A DNA stretch of 32,266 bases, taken from contig JAABQI010000067.1 in assembly GCA_011391545.1 (NCBI GenBank), positions 1-32,266 on the forward strand. The letters run 5' to 3'. The position numbers were made by a program, and so were the translations under genes. The stretch is from Rhodoferax sp. (GTDB lineage Bacteria > Pseudomonadota > Gammaproteobacteria > Burkholderiales > Burkholderiaceae_C). This document shows, piece by piece, positions 1-5,936 of this stretch (position 1 is its first letter; the number at the start of each line of letters is the position of its first letter). The notes under the pieces are model-generated. The model worked only from the letters and a program-made list of their open reading frames with translations. It had not been told where the DNA came from and searched no databases.

Positions 1-632
1 AGAGAGCTTTTCTGCTCTTCCTGGCTGATCGGCTTGATGTAGTCGATGGACGGGGCGGGGGTGGGCGCTGCGGTGCCGAGAAAGGACGAGAGCGGCTCCA
101 CCTTGTACTCCGACTGGATTTTCTTCACGTTGTCGAGGTCGGCCGGATCGAAAAGCTGGGTGCGGTAGATAAGGGTGTTTATCTCGGTCTCGGACTGGAT
201 GACCTCCTTGATTCCCTGCGGTTTCTCGCCCTTCCAATTCGGGCCAGCCAGCATGATGCTACCCGCTTCGTTACCGGTGGTTCGGCTGCCGGCATAAGCA
301 AAGTTGAATGTATAGGCGTCGATGAACTGAATCGAATAATAGCGACCTTCTGGAATTTCCGGGACCGTCAGCACGAGCGGCTCGGTCCGGAGATCCGCGC
401 CGATAAAGGAGTACGGCGTGTCGGAATTGGGCGTCTGGACGGCCTTGTCCTCTGGGGTGTAGACGCGCGGGATGTTGTGTATCTCATTCCAATGTCCCTT
501 GTATTCGGGGTCGGTCTTGTCAACGAAGTAGCCGTATTGGATGCGGTAGCCGTCCACCATGGGATAACCGTAGATGTAGGCTTCCTTGGCGATGGCACGC
601 GCCTCCGCTGCGCTGATTGTGCGTTTTATCAT
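1..632 (-). CDS. DUF1254-domain protein, third integron cassette (3' end outside window)
   Basis: The frame is open from the ATG at 630-632 to the window edge, giving about 210 residues of the N-terminal part. An AGGAG lies 7 nt upstream of the ATG. The protein starts with no signal peptide and carries DUF1254-type features: an EAYIYGYPMVDGY segment near residues 17-29, then PNSDTPYSF and a YYSIQFIDAYTFNF stretch. The missing C-terminal part would be expected to hold DUF1214. No catalytic activity is firmly established for most of this family, so none is assigned. The gene directly follows the attC at 674-721 on the - strand, which makes it the third cassette. Cassette genes usually depend on a promoter at the integron platform, but the good ribosome-binding site shows it can be translated independently. 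Confidence 0.85.
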   Translation of the reverse strand, partial: MIKRTISAAEARAIAKEAYIYGYPMVDGYRIQYGYFVDKTDPEYKGHWNEIHNIPRVYTPEDKAVQTPNSDTPYSFIGADLRTEPLVLTVPEIPEGRYYSIQFIDAYTFNFAYAGSRTTGNEAGSIMLAGPNWKGEKPQGIKEVIQSETEINTLIYRTQLFDPADLDNVKKIQSEYKVEPLSSFLGTAAPTPAPSIDYIKPISQEEQKSS

Positions 633-673
633 TTTGTGTCTCCTTTGGTATTGAACCGGATGAAAAGTTGGGT

Positions 674-721
674 AGCTAACGTCGCGCTCACCGGCTCGTC
701 CGGTGCAGCGCTTTGTTATGT
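674..721 (-). other. attC recombination site of cassette 2
   Basis: Read on the - strand, the site begins with R'' ACATAAC (715-721) and ends with R' GTTAGCT (674-680). Between them are a 6-bp stem CACCGG/CCGGTG with a 5-nt loop and an outer stem GCGCT/AGCGC. One unpaired C lies between the stems on the R'' side, as the extrahelical base of attC sites does. R'' is the exact complement of the GTTATGT at the other end of this cassette (1850-1856), as expected for a cassette that circularises. The orientation given by the extra base agrees with the minus-strand ORFs. Confidence 0.85.
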
Positions 722-749
722 GGAGCTTTGATGACCTTAAATTTTCGCT

Positions 750-1763
750 TTATTTCACAGGTTTTGGATCAGGGAATTTCCAGCTGCCATCTAGAACAGC
801 TTCTTTGGGTTGATACATACGCACAATGTAGTTCCAGCCATCTGTAATTGGAATACAGTTAATACGACCATCCGCACAACCGCCGAAGTGAACAGTGACT
901 CCACCATCTTTATTTGGTTTTGCAGTTAAGTTATTAAACGAGTTAATTCCCAGCTCGTTTTTTTCCATGAATCCTTTGGCATTGTAAACCGTGATGGAGA
1001 AAAACCCGTCGACGGGTACATCCTTAACGGTCAACGCATAGTTGGTTTTGCCATCATTTTTTTCAGGAAACACATTGACATATATGGCATCTTTTTTAGG
1101 ATTACCACCCCAGCCCATTGCGGTTCCAATTAAATGATGAATTGGGTTCAGTTTTGATTTTTCTCCCAGCATTCCTGATGTATCACTTAAAGTTGCCGCG
1201 AGTACATTGAGGGCATCTCGAACTTTAGAAAGTGATTCTTCATCCCAATCTGGAATTTCAAGTGAACCCGTTTTTGCCTGTTTCACTGTTATCTGATCCT
1301 GAATCGCATTTGCCAGCTTGATGTCGTTGGCGTCGTTAGCATTAACAAGCGTGCGAAATACCACCGCGACATAACGTGTACCAATTTCTTTTTGGGTCAA
1401 AGTATACGAGCCGGCTTTATAGATGGCAGGAGGGATAGAATGGTCCTGGTTAATTAGCATAAGCGACTGCCAACGGTCAGTTTTTGGCTTGGTAATAGTG
1501 ACTGGAGTTGTTAAATCAAAAATCCCAATAGAATAAAGGGTATCTTGATTCATACGAATAACATCTTGTTTATCTAATGGTGTTGGTTGGCGCAAGTGGA
1601 ACATCTTGCCGAATCCACCAGCACTTTCGTAGCGCTTGAACGTCATATCAGTTTCAGCGCGCACGAAATTATCGACTGTAACCTTTTCGCTGGCCCACAC
1701 GCTTGTAGCTGAGGTTAAAACACACGTCACTAGCGCACCAAAAACCCAATCTTTAATTCTCAT
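750..1763 (-). CDS. Exported DUF1254/DUF1214 family protein, second integron cassette
   Basis: A protein of about 337 residues. The ATG at 1761-1763 is preferred because AAGG lies 8 nt upstream; a GTG at 1770-1772 overlaps that site. The N-terminus is a Sec signal peptide: Arg/Lys near the start, a hydrophobic core, and a likely cut after SVWA near residue 25. The mature part carries a DUF1254 region (RMNQDTLYSIGIFDLTTPV) and a C-terminal DUF1214 region (FFSITVYNAKGFMEKNELGINS; WNYIVRMYQP), so it is probably periplasmic. The biochemical role of the family is poorly known and no reaction is assigned. The gene is AT-rich compared with the chromosomal genes to the right, in keeping with a captured cassette. 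It is framed by attC sites at 1850-1921 and 674-721. Confidence 0.88.
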   Translation of the reverse strand: MRIKDWVFGALVTCVLTSATSVWASEKVTVDNFVRAETDMTFKRYESAGGFGKMFHLRQPTPLDKQDVIRMNQDTLYSIGIFDLTTPVTITKPKTDRWQSLMLINQDHSIPPAIYKAGSYTLTQKEIGTRYVAVVFRTLVNANDANDIKLANAIQDQITVKQAKTGSLEIPDWDEESLSKVRDALNVLAATLSDTSGMLGEKSKLNPIHHLIGTAMGWGGNPKKDAIYVNVFPEKNDGKTNYALTVKDVPVDGFFSITVYNAKGFMEKNELGINSFNNLTAKPNKDGGVTVHFGGCADGRINCIPITDGWNYIVRMYQPKEAVLDGSWKFPDPKPVK

Positions 1764-1849
1764 AATTATCACCTTATTAGTTATTTCTATTAATGTTGCA
1801 AAACTGAATTATTTTACCAATAAGCTCGCTGCTAAATTGAGGAGGCACC

Positions 1850-1921
1850 ACATAACGTTTCAGCTCAGCCGCGGGCAGCCCGCGAAGCGGGTTGGCCGTC
1901 GGCTGGAGCGCTTTGTTGAGT
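1850..1921 (-). other. attC recombination site of cassette 1
   Basis: On the - strand the site starts with R'' ACTCAAC (1915-1921), a perfect RYYYAAC, and ends with R' GTTATGT (1850-1856), one mismatch from GTTRRRY. The inner stem is CAGCCG/CGGCTG flanked by GCT/AGC, with one unpaired C on the R'' side, the same arrangement as in the other attC. The variable part contains its own hairpin, CCCGC-TTC-GCGGG. The site begins 11 nt after the end of the ORF at 1932, the usual position. It marks the boundary between cassettes 1 and 2. Confidence 0.85.
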
Positions 1922-1931
1922 GGCACGCCAG

Positions 1932-2735
1932 CTACTTAGGTGGATTCGCTGGCGGAAGTGCTCCGACCTGCTCCTGCAGATCGATGAGCGGCTGCTGGCT
2001 CACCTGGAGGAATCCGTCGCGCGGTCGATCGAGATCGACCACGAGGGTGATAACCGCACCAAGGAGGGCGATCAGCACGATGGTAGTGAGGGGGCTGCGC
2101 CGCTGGATCAAGCCTGCGTTGTAGCCCACCATCCCCAGCGTCAGCATCGAGCCGCAGAAGAGGAGGAGGATGATCGTTTCGGGTACGCGTGCGTAGATGC
2201 CCGCCGTTACCCGCTTCTCGTTTAGGTCGATCGTCTCGTTCAGTGAGTCAATGAACAGGGCCAGGACGTCAGATTCGGGTGTGGCGCGGGCCAACTCCTC
2301 GGCGACTGACCAGAGCTTCTCTTGGAGCTCGACCGATCGAGCTATTCTCACACGGACGTCTGCCAGATCGTCGGTCGCGATGCGCAGGGGAACGTACTCG
2401 CGGAGCAGATCCCGGATCGCGCTCGAGGCCGGCTCTGGCAGGTAGCCGGCCCTGAGGTAAGTGGTACCTATGGAATTCGCCTCGGTCAGCACGAGCCCGC
2501 GGCGCGTGTCGAAGCGATCGGATGCCATCCCCATCGTGACCGCGAGCAGGAACGCCATAAGGGCCAGGAGCGAGCCCACGATCATGCCCGTGGGGCCCTC
2601 TTTCTCGTCTTGCGTGCGCTCCTGCCACCAATACCCGTAGCGGTAACCAACCTCGATAACGGTCAGCGCGAAGATGGCGAACGCTACGAAGACACCACCG
2701 ATCGGCAGTGAATCAAGTATCTGCTGGAAACTCAT
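1932..2735 (-). CDS. Bestrophin-like (DUF4239-type) membrane protein, first integron cassette
   Basis: A protein of 267 residues with about four hydrophobic segments. One spans roughly residues 10-30 (GGVFVAFAIFALTVIEVGY), one 50-70 (GMIVGSLLALMAFLLAVTMGM), and a closing pair lies near 187-235. Between the second and third is a polar helical region rich in Arg, Asp and Glu. This arrangement, with an R(F)DTRR-type loop after the second segment and an EANSIGTTYLRA motif, matches proteins called DUF4239 or bestrophin-like. Their function is not known. The start is supported by GAGG and AGGAG just upstream. It is the cassette nearest the integrase and would be the best expressed if a platform promoter were active. 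Confidence 0.8.
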   Translation of the reverse strand: MSFQQILDSLPIGGVFVAFAIFALTVIEVGYRYGYWWQERTQDEKEGPTGMIVGSLLALMAFLLAVTMGMASDRFDTRRGLVLTEANSIGTTYLRAGYLPEPASSAIRDLLREYVPLRIATDDLADVRVRIARSVELQEKLWSVAEELARATPESDVLALFIDSLNETIDLNEKRVTAGIYARVPETIILLLFCGSMLTLGMVGYNAGLIQRRSPLTTIVLIALLGAVITLVVDLDRPRDGFLQVSQQPLIDLQEQVGALPPANPPK

Positions 2736-2763
2736 CGTCCCTCACTCTCCTGTAGTGGCCAGG

Positions 2764-2781
2764 TTCGCGAGATGTCGCGAA
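2764..2781. repeat. Perfect 7-bp inverted repeat in the leader of cassette 1
   Basis: TTCGCGA and TCGCGAA are separated by GATG, about 30 nt upstream of the start codon at 2735. In RNA this would form a short strong hairpin ahead of the ribosome-binding site. It could be a relic of another recombination site, since an ATATAAC lies next to it on the - strand, but no GTTRRRY partner is present. No function can be assigned. Confidence 0.5.
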
Positions 2782-2822
2782 TAGCCGTTATATGGGGCAT
2801 AGAATAGTCCTTGTGTCATGCC

Positions 2823-2829
2823 GCCCAAC
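2823..2829 (-). other. Putative attI core site (GTTGGGC)
   Basis: On the - strand GTTGGGC matches the GTTRRRY core where IntI cuts. It is the best such match between the first cassette ORF (start 2735) and the integrase promoter. Its likeness to GTTGAGT, the complement of R'' in attC 1850-1921, is partial (five of seven bases). That is acceptable for an attI/cassette junction but not decisive. The stretch 2830-2930 would then hold the rest of attI. I see no convincing promoter for the cassettes there. Confidence 0.5.
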
Positions 2830-2930
2830 GTAATGTAGCCGAGCGCCTATCCTGGCATTCCGAAGCTAGACGACGAAATAAGCTAGGAAGGCGGGTTTGA
2901 TCAAAACTGTGAAAAGTTGCGCAACGCCGC

Positions 2931-2959
2931 TTGCATGCTCGACTTGGTATGCATATACT
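2931..2959 (+). promoter_or_regulatory. Promoter of the integrase remnant
   Basis: TTGCAT (2931-2936) serves as -35 and TATACT (2954-2959) as -10, with a 17-bp spacer. The -10 ends about 20 nt before the ATG pair at 2979-2984. The elements match the sigma-70 consensus at four and five of six positions. The promoter faces away from the cassettes, as integrase promoters do. Confidence 0.65.
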
Positions 2960-2973
2960 GTACGCAATTACAG
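2958..2973. promoter_or_regulatory. LexA (SOS) box over the intI -10 element
   Basis: The 16-mer CTGTACGCAATTACAG fits the CTGT-N8-ACAG LexA consensus exactly. It overlaps the end of the -10 hexamer, so bound LexA would block the promoter. LexA control of integron integrases through such a box is established in other integrons. Here the box has outlived a functional integrase. Confidence 0.8.
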
Positions 2974-2978
2974 TGTTG

Positions 2979-3185
2979 ATGATGTCCCCCAAACCCGTCT
3001 CCTATATTCCTCAGTCGCCCCGCTTGCTGGATCAGCTTCGGGAGGTTTTGCGATAAAAGCACTATAGCTTACGTACCGAAGAGGCCTACCTGTATTGGGT
3101 GAAAGTTTTTATCCGATGGCATGGCCGCAACAGTCAGGTTCGCCATCCTCGTGAGCTGGGTGCCGCAGAGGAGGAGCAATTTTTG
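2979..3185 (+). pseudogene. intI: Integron integrase intI, interrupted and truncated
   Basis: Reading from ATG 2979 gives 25 residues ending LLDQLREVLR, then TAA at 3054-3056. The same frame continues with [20 protein letters not shown] and then [14 protein letters not shown]. This matches the N-terminal SAM-like domain of IntI proteins, where a Tyr normally stands at the stop position, so one base change (TAC or TAT to TAA) would explain it. After residue 69 (base 3185) integrase likeness ends. The catalytic domain, including the Arg/His/Tyr residues and the IntI-specific patch, is absent from the window. The gene is therefore dead twice over. The promoter and LexA box upstream are intact. 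Confidence 0.85.
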
Positions 3186-3366
3186 ATCATATTCAGCCTG
3201 AGCAGCGCAGCAGGGATCGCGCCCAAAACAGGGGTGTCCATTCAAATCAGCGGCCCTGGGCAACAACGCATCGCCATCCCACAAAGGGACCACCACGCCA
3301 GGGGTGTTTCCTGCCCCTACGACATGGCGCCTTGAGCAGACATTGCGTTCGTCCGCGGCGCAATGA
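3186..3366. other. Unassigned stretch between integrase remnant and hemerythrin gene
   Basis: About 180 bases in which I recognise no gene. The integrase frame stays open to a TGA near 3333-3335, but its residues no longer resemble an integrase. The opposite strand is also open without a recognisable family. It is probably the junction left when the integrase 3' end was lost. Confidence 0.4.
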
Positions 3367-3870
3367 TCACACGGCTGGCTGCCCCAGCCGCTTGGCCCGG
3401 CTGGCCAACTCATCGGCCAGGCGCGCCTTGGCCTCGGGGTAGATCAACGACTCCTCGAGCGCGATGTGGTCGTGGCACAGGCTCACAAACACTTCGATGG
3501 TGTGTTTGAGTTCGGCCATGTCCACCCAGTCTTCGCCCTGGGCAATGGCGCGCAGCATGGGGGCAAGCTCAAGCCAGTTCTGCTCGATCCAGCGGTGGTC
3601 TTGCTGCAGGGTTTGCACGGCCTGCACCAGTTCGGCGTTGCTGCTGAGCAGAAGGTCGGGGAACACCATTTTTTCCTCTTCGGCATGGTGCGGGCGCGCC
3701 ACTTCAGAAAAGAAGGCCTCGATGGTTTTGGCTTGTTGGCGGCAATGCGGGCTTTCGCTGTCGGTATCGAGCCGTTCCAGCAAATCGGCCAGTTCGGCCA
3801 ACTTTTGGTGCATCAGCTGGTGGCAGGTGTCGAGGGCTTTGAATCGGTCAACTTGCTGAATGGCTTTCAT
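3367..3870 (-). CDS. Hemerythrin-like HHE-domain protein
   Basis: The ATG at 3868-3870 is chosen because AGGAG lies 5 nt upstream; an in-frame start at 3909 has no such site. The 167-residue helical protein carries the diiron ligand pattern of hemerythrin HHE domains: H17/H21, HHAEEE with H62 and E66, DH at 91-92, and HDHIALEE with H135 and E139. Such proteins bind O2 or NO, or help repair iron-sulfur clusters. Which role applies here cannot be told from sequence. It is transcribed away from the ferredoxin-oxidoreductase operon, and two FNR-type sites lie between them. That fits a protein made at low oxygen next to oxygen-sensitive enzymes. It is cytoplasmic, with no signal peptide. Confidence 0.85.
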   Translation of the reverse strand: MKAIQQVDRFKALDTCHQLMHQKLAELADLLERLDTDSESPHCRQQAKTIEAFFSEVARPHHAEEEKMVFPDLLLSSNAELVQAVQTLQQDHRWIEQNWLELAPMLRAIAQGEDWVDMAELKHTIEVFVSLCHDHIALEESLIYPEAKARLADELASRAKRLGQPAV

Positions 3871-3922
3871 GGGGGCTCCTGAGATGGTTGGACTCATTTT
3901 GGCGGGCACTGCGCCCGTTTCT

Positions 3923-3936
3923 TTGAGCTAAATCAA
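3923..3936. promoter_or_regulatory. FNR/ANR-type binding site 1
   Basis: TTGAGCTAAATCAA matches the FNR consensus TTGAT-N4-ATCAA at nine of ten positions. It lies 53 bases upstream of the hemerythrin ATG on the - strand side and 46 bp (centre to centre) from a second site. The distance suits control of the hemerythrin gene, of the kor operon, or of both. Confidence 0.65.
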
Positions 3937-3968
3937 GTTCCACGCCAATTTATGGTGAAGAAAGTTTT

Positions 3969-3982
3969 TTGATCTAGATCAG
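3969..3982. promoter_or_regulatory. FNR/ANR-type binding site 2
   Basis: TTGATCTAGATCAG matches TTGAT-N4-ATCAA at nine of ten positions. It ends 4 nt before the in-frame ATG at 3987, which argues against that ATG and for the TTG at 4095 as the start of the downstream gene. Activation of the kor operon under oxygen limitation is the likely role. Confidence 0.65.
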
Positions 3983-4094
3983 CAAAATGGCAATTCAACG
4001 TTTCAAAGGCGTCATCGGCGCGGCCGTTGGGCGTAGGATGCCAACCTCACCTGCAGCATCATTTTGCAAGCGTTTGCAGGGCAAGGAGACAACT

Positions 4095-5936
4095 TTGCAA
4101 GCTACAAATATCACCAACCCGGCCTATTTTCATAAGGTCGTCGATTGCCAATGGGCCTGCCCGGCCCACACCCCGGTACCGGAATACATCCGCCTGATTG
4201 GTCAGGGTCGCTACACCGACGCCTACATGATCAACTGGGTGAGCAATGTGTTTCCGGGCATTTTGGGCCGCACCTGCGACCGCCCATGCGAGCCCGCCTG
4301 CCGGCGCGGTCGCGTCGAGGAAAACAACGGCGCCAAGCCCGAACCGGTGGCCATTTGCCGCCTGAAACGGGTGGCGGCCGACTTCAAGGATGACGTGAAG
4401 GCGCGCATGCCCACGGTCTTGCCGCCCAACGGCAAGCGCGTGGCCTGCGTGGGCGCCGGGCCGGCGTCGCTCACGGTGGCGCGCGACCTGGTGCCGCAAG
4501 GCTACGCCGTGACGGTGTTCGAGGGCGAGAGCAAGGCCGGCGGCTTTGTGCGCACCCAGATCCCGAAGTTCCGCCTGCCCGAGTCGGTGCTGGACGAGGA
4601 AACCGGCTACATCCTGGACCTGGGCGTTGACTTCAGGCCCGGGCAACGCATCGATTCGCTCAAGACGCTGCTGGGTGAAGGCTACGACGCGATCTTTATC
4701 GGCAGCGGCGCACCGCGCGGGCGTGATCTGGAGGCACCCGGCCGCAAGGAGGCGGCGGCGCACATCCACATTGGCATCGATTGGCTGATGTCGGTGTCGT
4801 TCGGCCACATCACCACCACCGCCGAGCGCGTCATCGTGCTGGGCGGCGGCAACACGGCCATGGACTGCTGCCGCTCGGCACGGCGCATGGGCGGCAAGGA
4901 CGTGAAAGTGATCGTGCGCAGCGGCTTCGAAGAGATGAAGGCTTCGCCCTGGGAAAAAGAAGACGCCCAGCACGAGGGCATTCCGATCCTCAACTACCAC
5001 GTGCCCAAATCGTTCGAGCACGACAACGGCAAGCTGACCGGCATGATGTTCGAGATTGTGCGTGCCGAGTACGACGCCAAGGGCCGGCGCAGCCTGATCC
5101 CGACGGGGGAGCCCGACGTGTTCGTGTCCTGCGATGAAGTGCTGGTGGCGGTGGGCCAGGAAAACGCCTTCACCTGGATCGAGCGCGACTGCGGCATCGA
5201 GTTCGACAAATGGGGACTTCCGGTGCTGACCGAGGACACTTTCCAGTCCACCCTGCCCAACGTGTTTTTTGGCGGCGACTCGGCCTACGGCCCCAAGAAC
5301 ATCATCACCGCCGTGGCCCACGGGCACGAGGCGGCAGTGTCGATCGACCGGCTGCTGCACGGTGAAGACGTGACCCAGCGACCCGCCCCCATGGTCAATC
5401 TGATGTCGCAAAAAATGGGCATTCACGAGTGGAGCTACAAGAATGCGGTGTCGAACGACGTGCGCTTCAAAGTGCCATGGACCACGGCTGAAAAGGCCCT
5501 GGCCAGCATCAAGGTCGAGGTCGAGCTGGGCTTCGATGCCGCCACCGCTTTCAAGGAAGCCAGCCGCTGCCTGAACTGCGATGTGCAGACCGTGTTCAAG
5601 GGCAACCTGTGCATTGAATGCGATGCCTGCGAGGACATCTGCCCGATGGACTGCATCACCTTCACCACCAACGGCGAAGAGGCCGACCTGCGCACCCGGC
5701 TCAAGGCGCCGGCCACCCATGCCGAGCAAGACCTGTATGTGTCGGGCGGGCTCCCGACCGGCCGCGTCATGGTCAAGGACGAGGACGTCTGCCTGCACTG
5801 CGGTTTTTGCGCCGAGCGCTGCCCCACGGGCGCCTGGGACATGCAGAAATTCTTACTCAACACCACGCAAGCGGGGCCGCGCGCACGCGACACCAAGTCA
5901 GCCGCTGCCCACCCCAATGTCACGGAGGCCGCATGA
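4095..5936 (+). CDS. GltD-like NAD(P)H/FAD oxidoreductase with ferredoxin domains (KorC-like)
   Basis: The TTG at 4095 is preferred because AAGGAG lies 6 nt upstream; an ATG at 3987 in the same frame has no such site. The 613-residue protein has three parts. First is an N-terminal GltD-type iron-sulfur region (CQWACPAHTPVPEY; CDRPCEPACRRG). Next are two Rossmann folds, FAD-binding VGAGPASLTVARDL and pyridine-nucleotide-binding VLGGGNTAMDCCRSARRMG. Last come two [4Fe-4S] motifs, CIECDACEDICP and CLHCGFCAERCP. Its stop overlaps the korA start by ATGA. The set resembles the three-subunit 2-oxoglutarate:NADP+ oxidoreductase known from Azoarcus, in which this subunit passes electrons between the iron-sulfur centres and NADP(H). 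A role as an NADPH:ferredoxin module is inferred. Confidence 0.85.
   Translation: MQATNITNPAYFHKVVDCQWACPAHTPVPEYIRLIGQGRYTDAYMINWVSNVFPGILGRTCDRPCEPACRRGRVEENNGAKPEPVAICRLKRVAADFKDDVKARMPTVLPPNGKRVACVGAGPASLTVARDLVPQGYAVTVFEGESKAGGFVRTQIPKFRLPESVLDEETGYILDLGVDFRPGQRIDSLKTLLGEGYDAIFIGSGAPRGRDLEAPGRKEAAAHIHIGIDWLMSVSFGHITTTAERVIVLGGGNTAMDCCRSARRMGGKDVKVIVRSGFEEMKASPWEKEDAQHEGIPILNYHVPKSFEHDNGKLTGMMFEIVRAEYDAKGRRSLIPTGEPDVFVSCDEVLVAVGQENAFTWIERDCGIEFDKWGLPVLTEDTFQSTLPNVFFGGDSAYGPKNIITAVAHGHEAAVSIDRLLHGEDVTQRPAPMVNLMSQKMGIHEWSYKNAVSNDVRFKVPWTTAEKALASIKVEVELGFDAATAFKEASRCLNCDVQTVFKGNLCIECDACEDICPMDCITFTTNGEEADLRTRLKAPATHAEQDLYVSGGLPTGRVMVKDEDVCLHCGFCAERCPTGAWDMQKFLLNTTQAGPRARDTKSAAAHPNVTEAA

Larger units (their letters stand above)
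1..3185. mobile_element. Decayed integron: dead integrase plus three minus-strand cassettes
   Basis: The layout is that of an integron. A divergent integrase remnant on the + strand begins at 2979. Its SOS-type promoter and an attI-like junction lie to its left, and three gene cassettes follow on the - strand. Each complete cassette is one ORF followed closely by an attC site: ORF end 1932 then attC 1850-1921, and ORF end 750 then attC 674-721. The integrase carries a stop and is truncated, so the platform cannot mobilise cassettes by itself. The left end lies outside the window, so the array may be longer. The cassettes differ in base composition; the middle one is visibly AT-richer than the chromosome to the right. 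The calls are by eye. Confidence 0.82.

Noticed and set aside
2764-2795. ATATAAC beside a strong hairpin upstream of cassette 1, possibly a third attC
   Set aside because: No GTTRRRY partner follows on the - strand and the stem lacks the L''/L' arrangement with an extra base. It is kept only as an inverted repeat.
2830-2930. Possible cassette promoter (Pc) on the - strand, TTGATC with TTATTT
   Set aside because: The -10 agrees with the consensus at only two positions; not reported as a promoter.
3987-4094. N-terminal extension of the KorC-like protein from ATG 3987
   Set aside because: That ATG lies 4 nt from an FNR-type site and has no ribosome-binding site, while the TTG at 4095 has AAGGAG at good distance.
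4059-5798. Long open frame on the - strand opposite the KorC-like gene
   Set aside because: It has no recognisable domain and is the usual antisense shadow of a GC-rich gene; the + strand frame has clear motifs.
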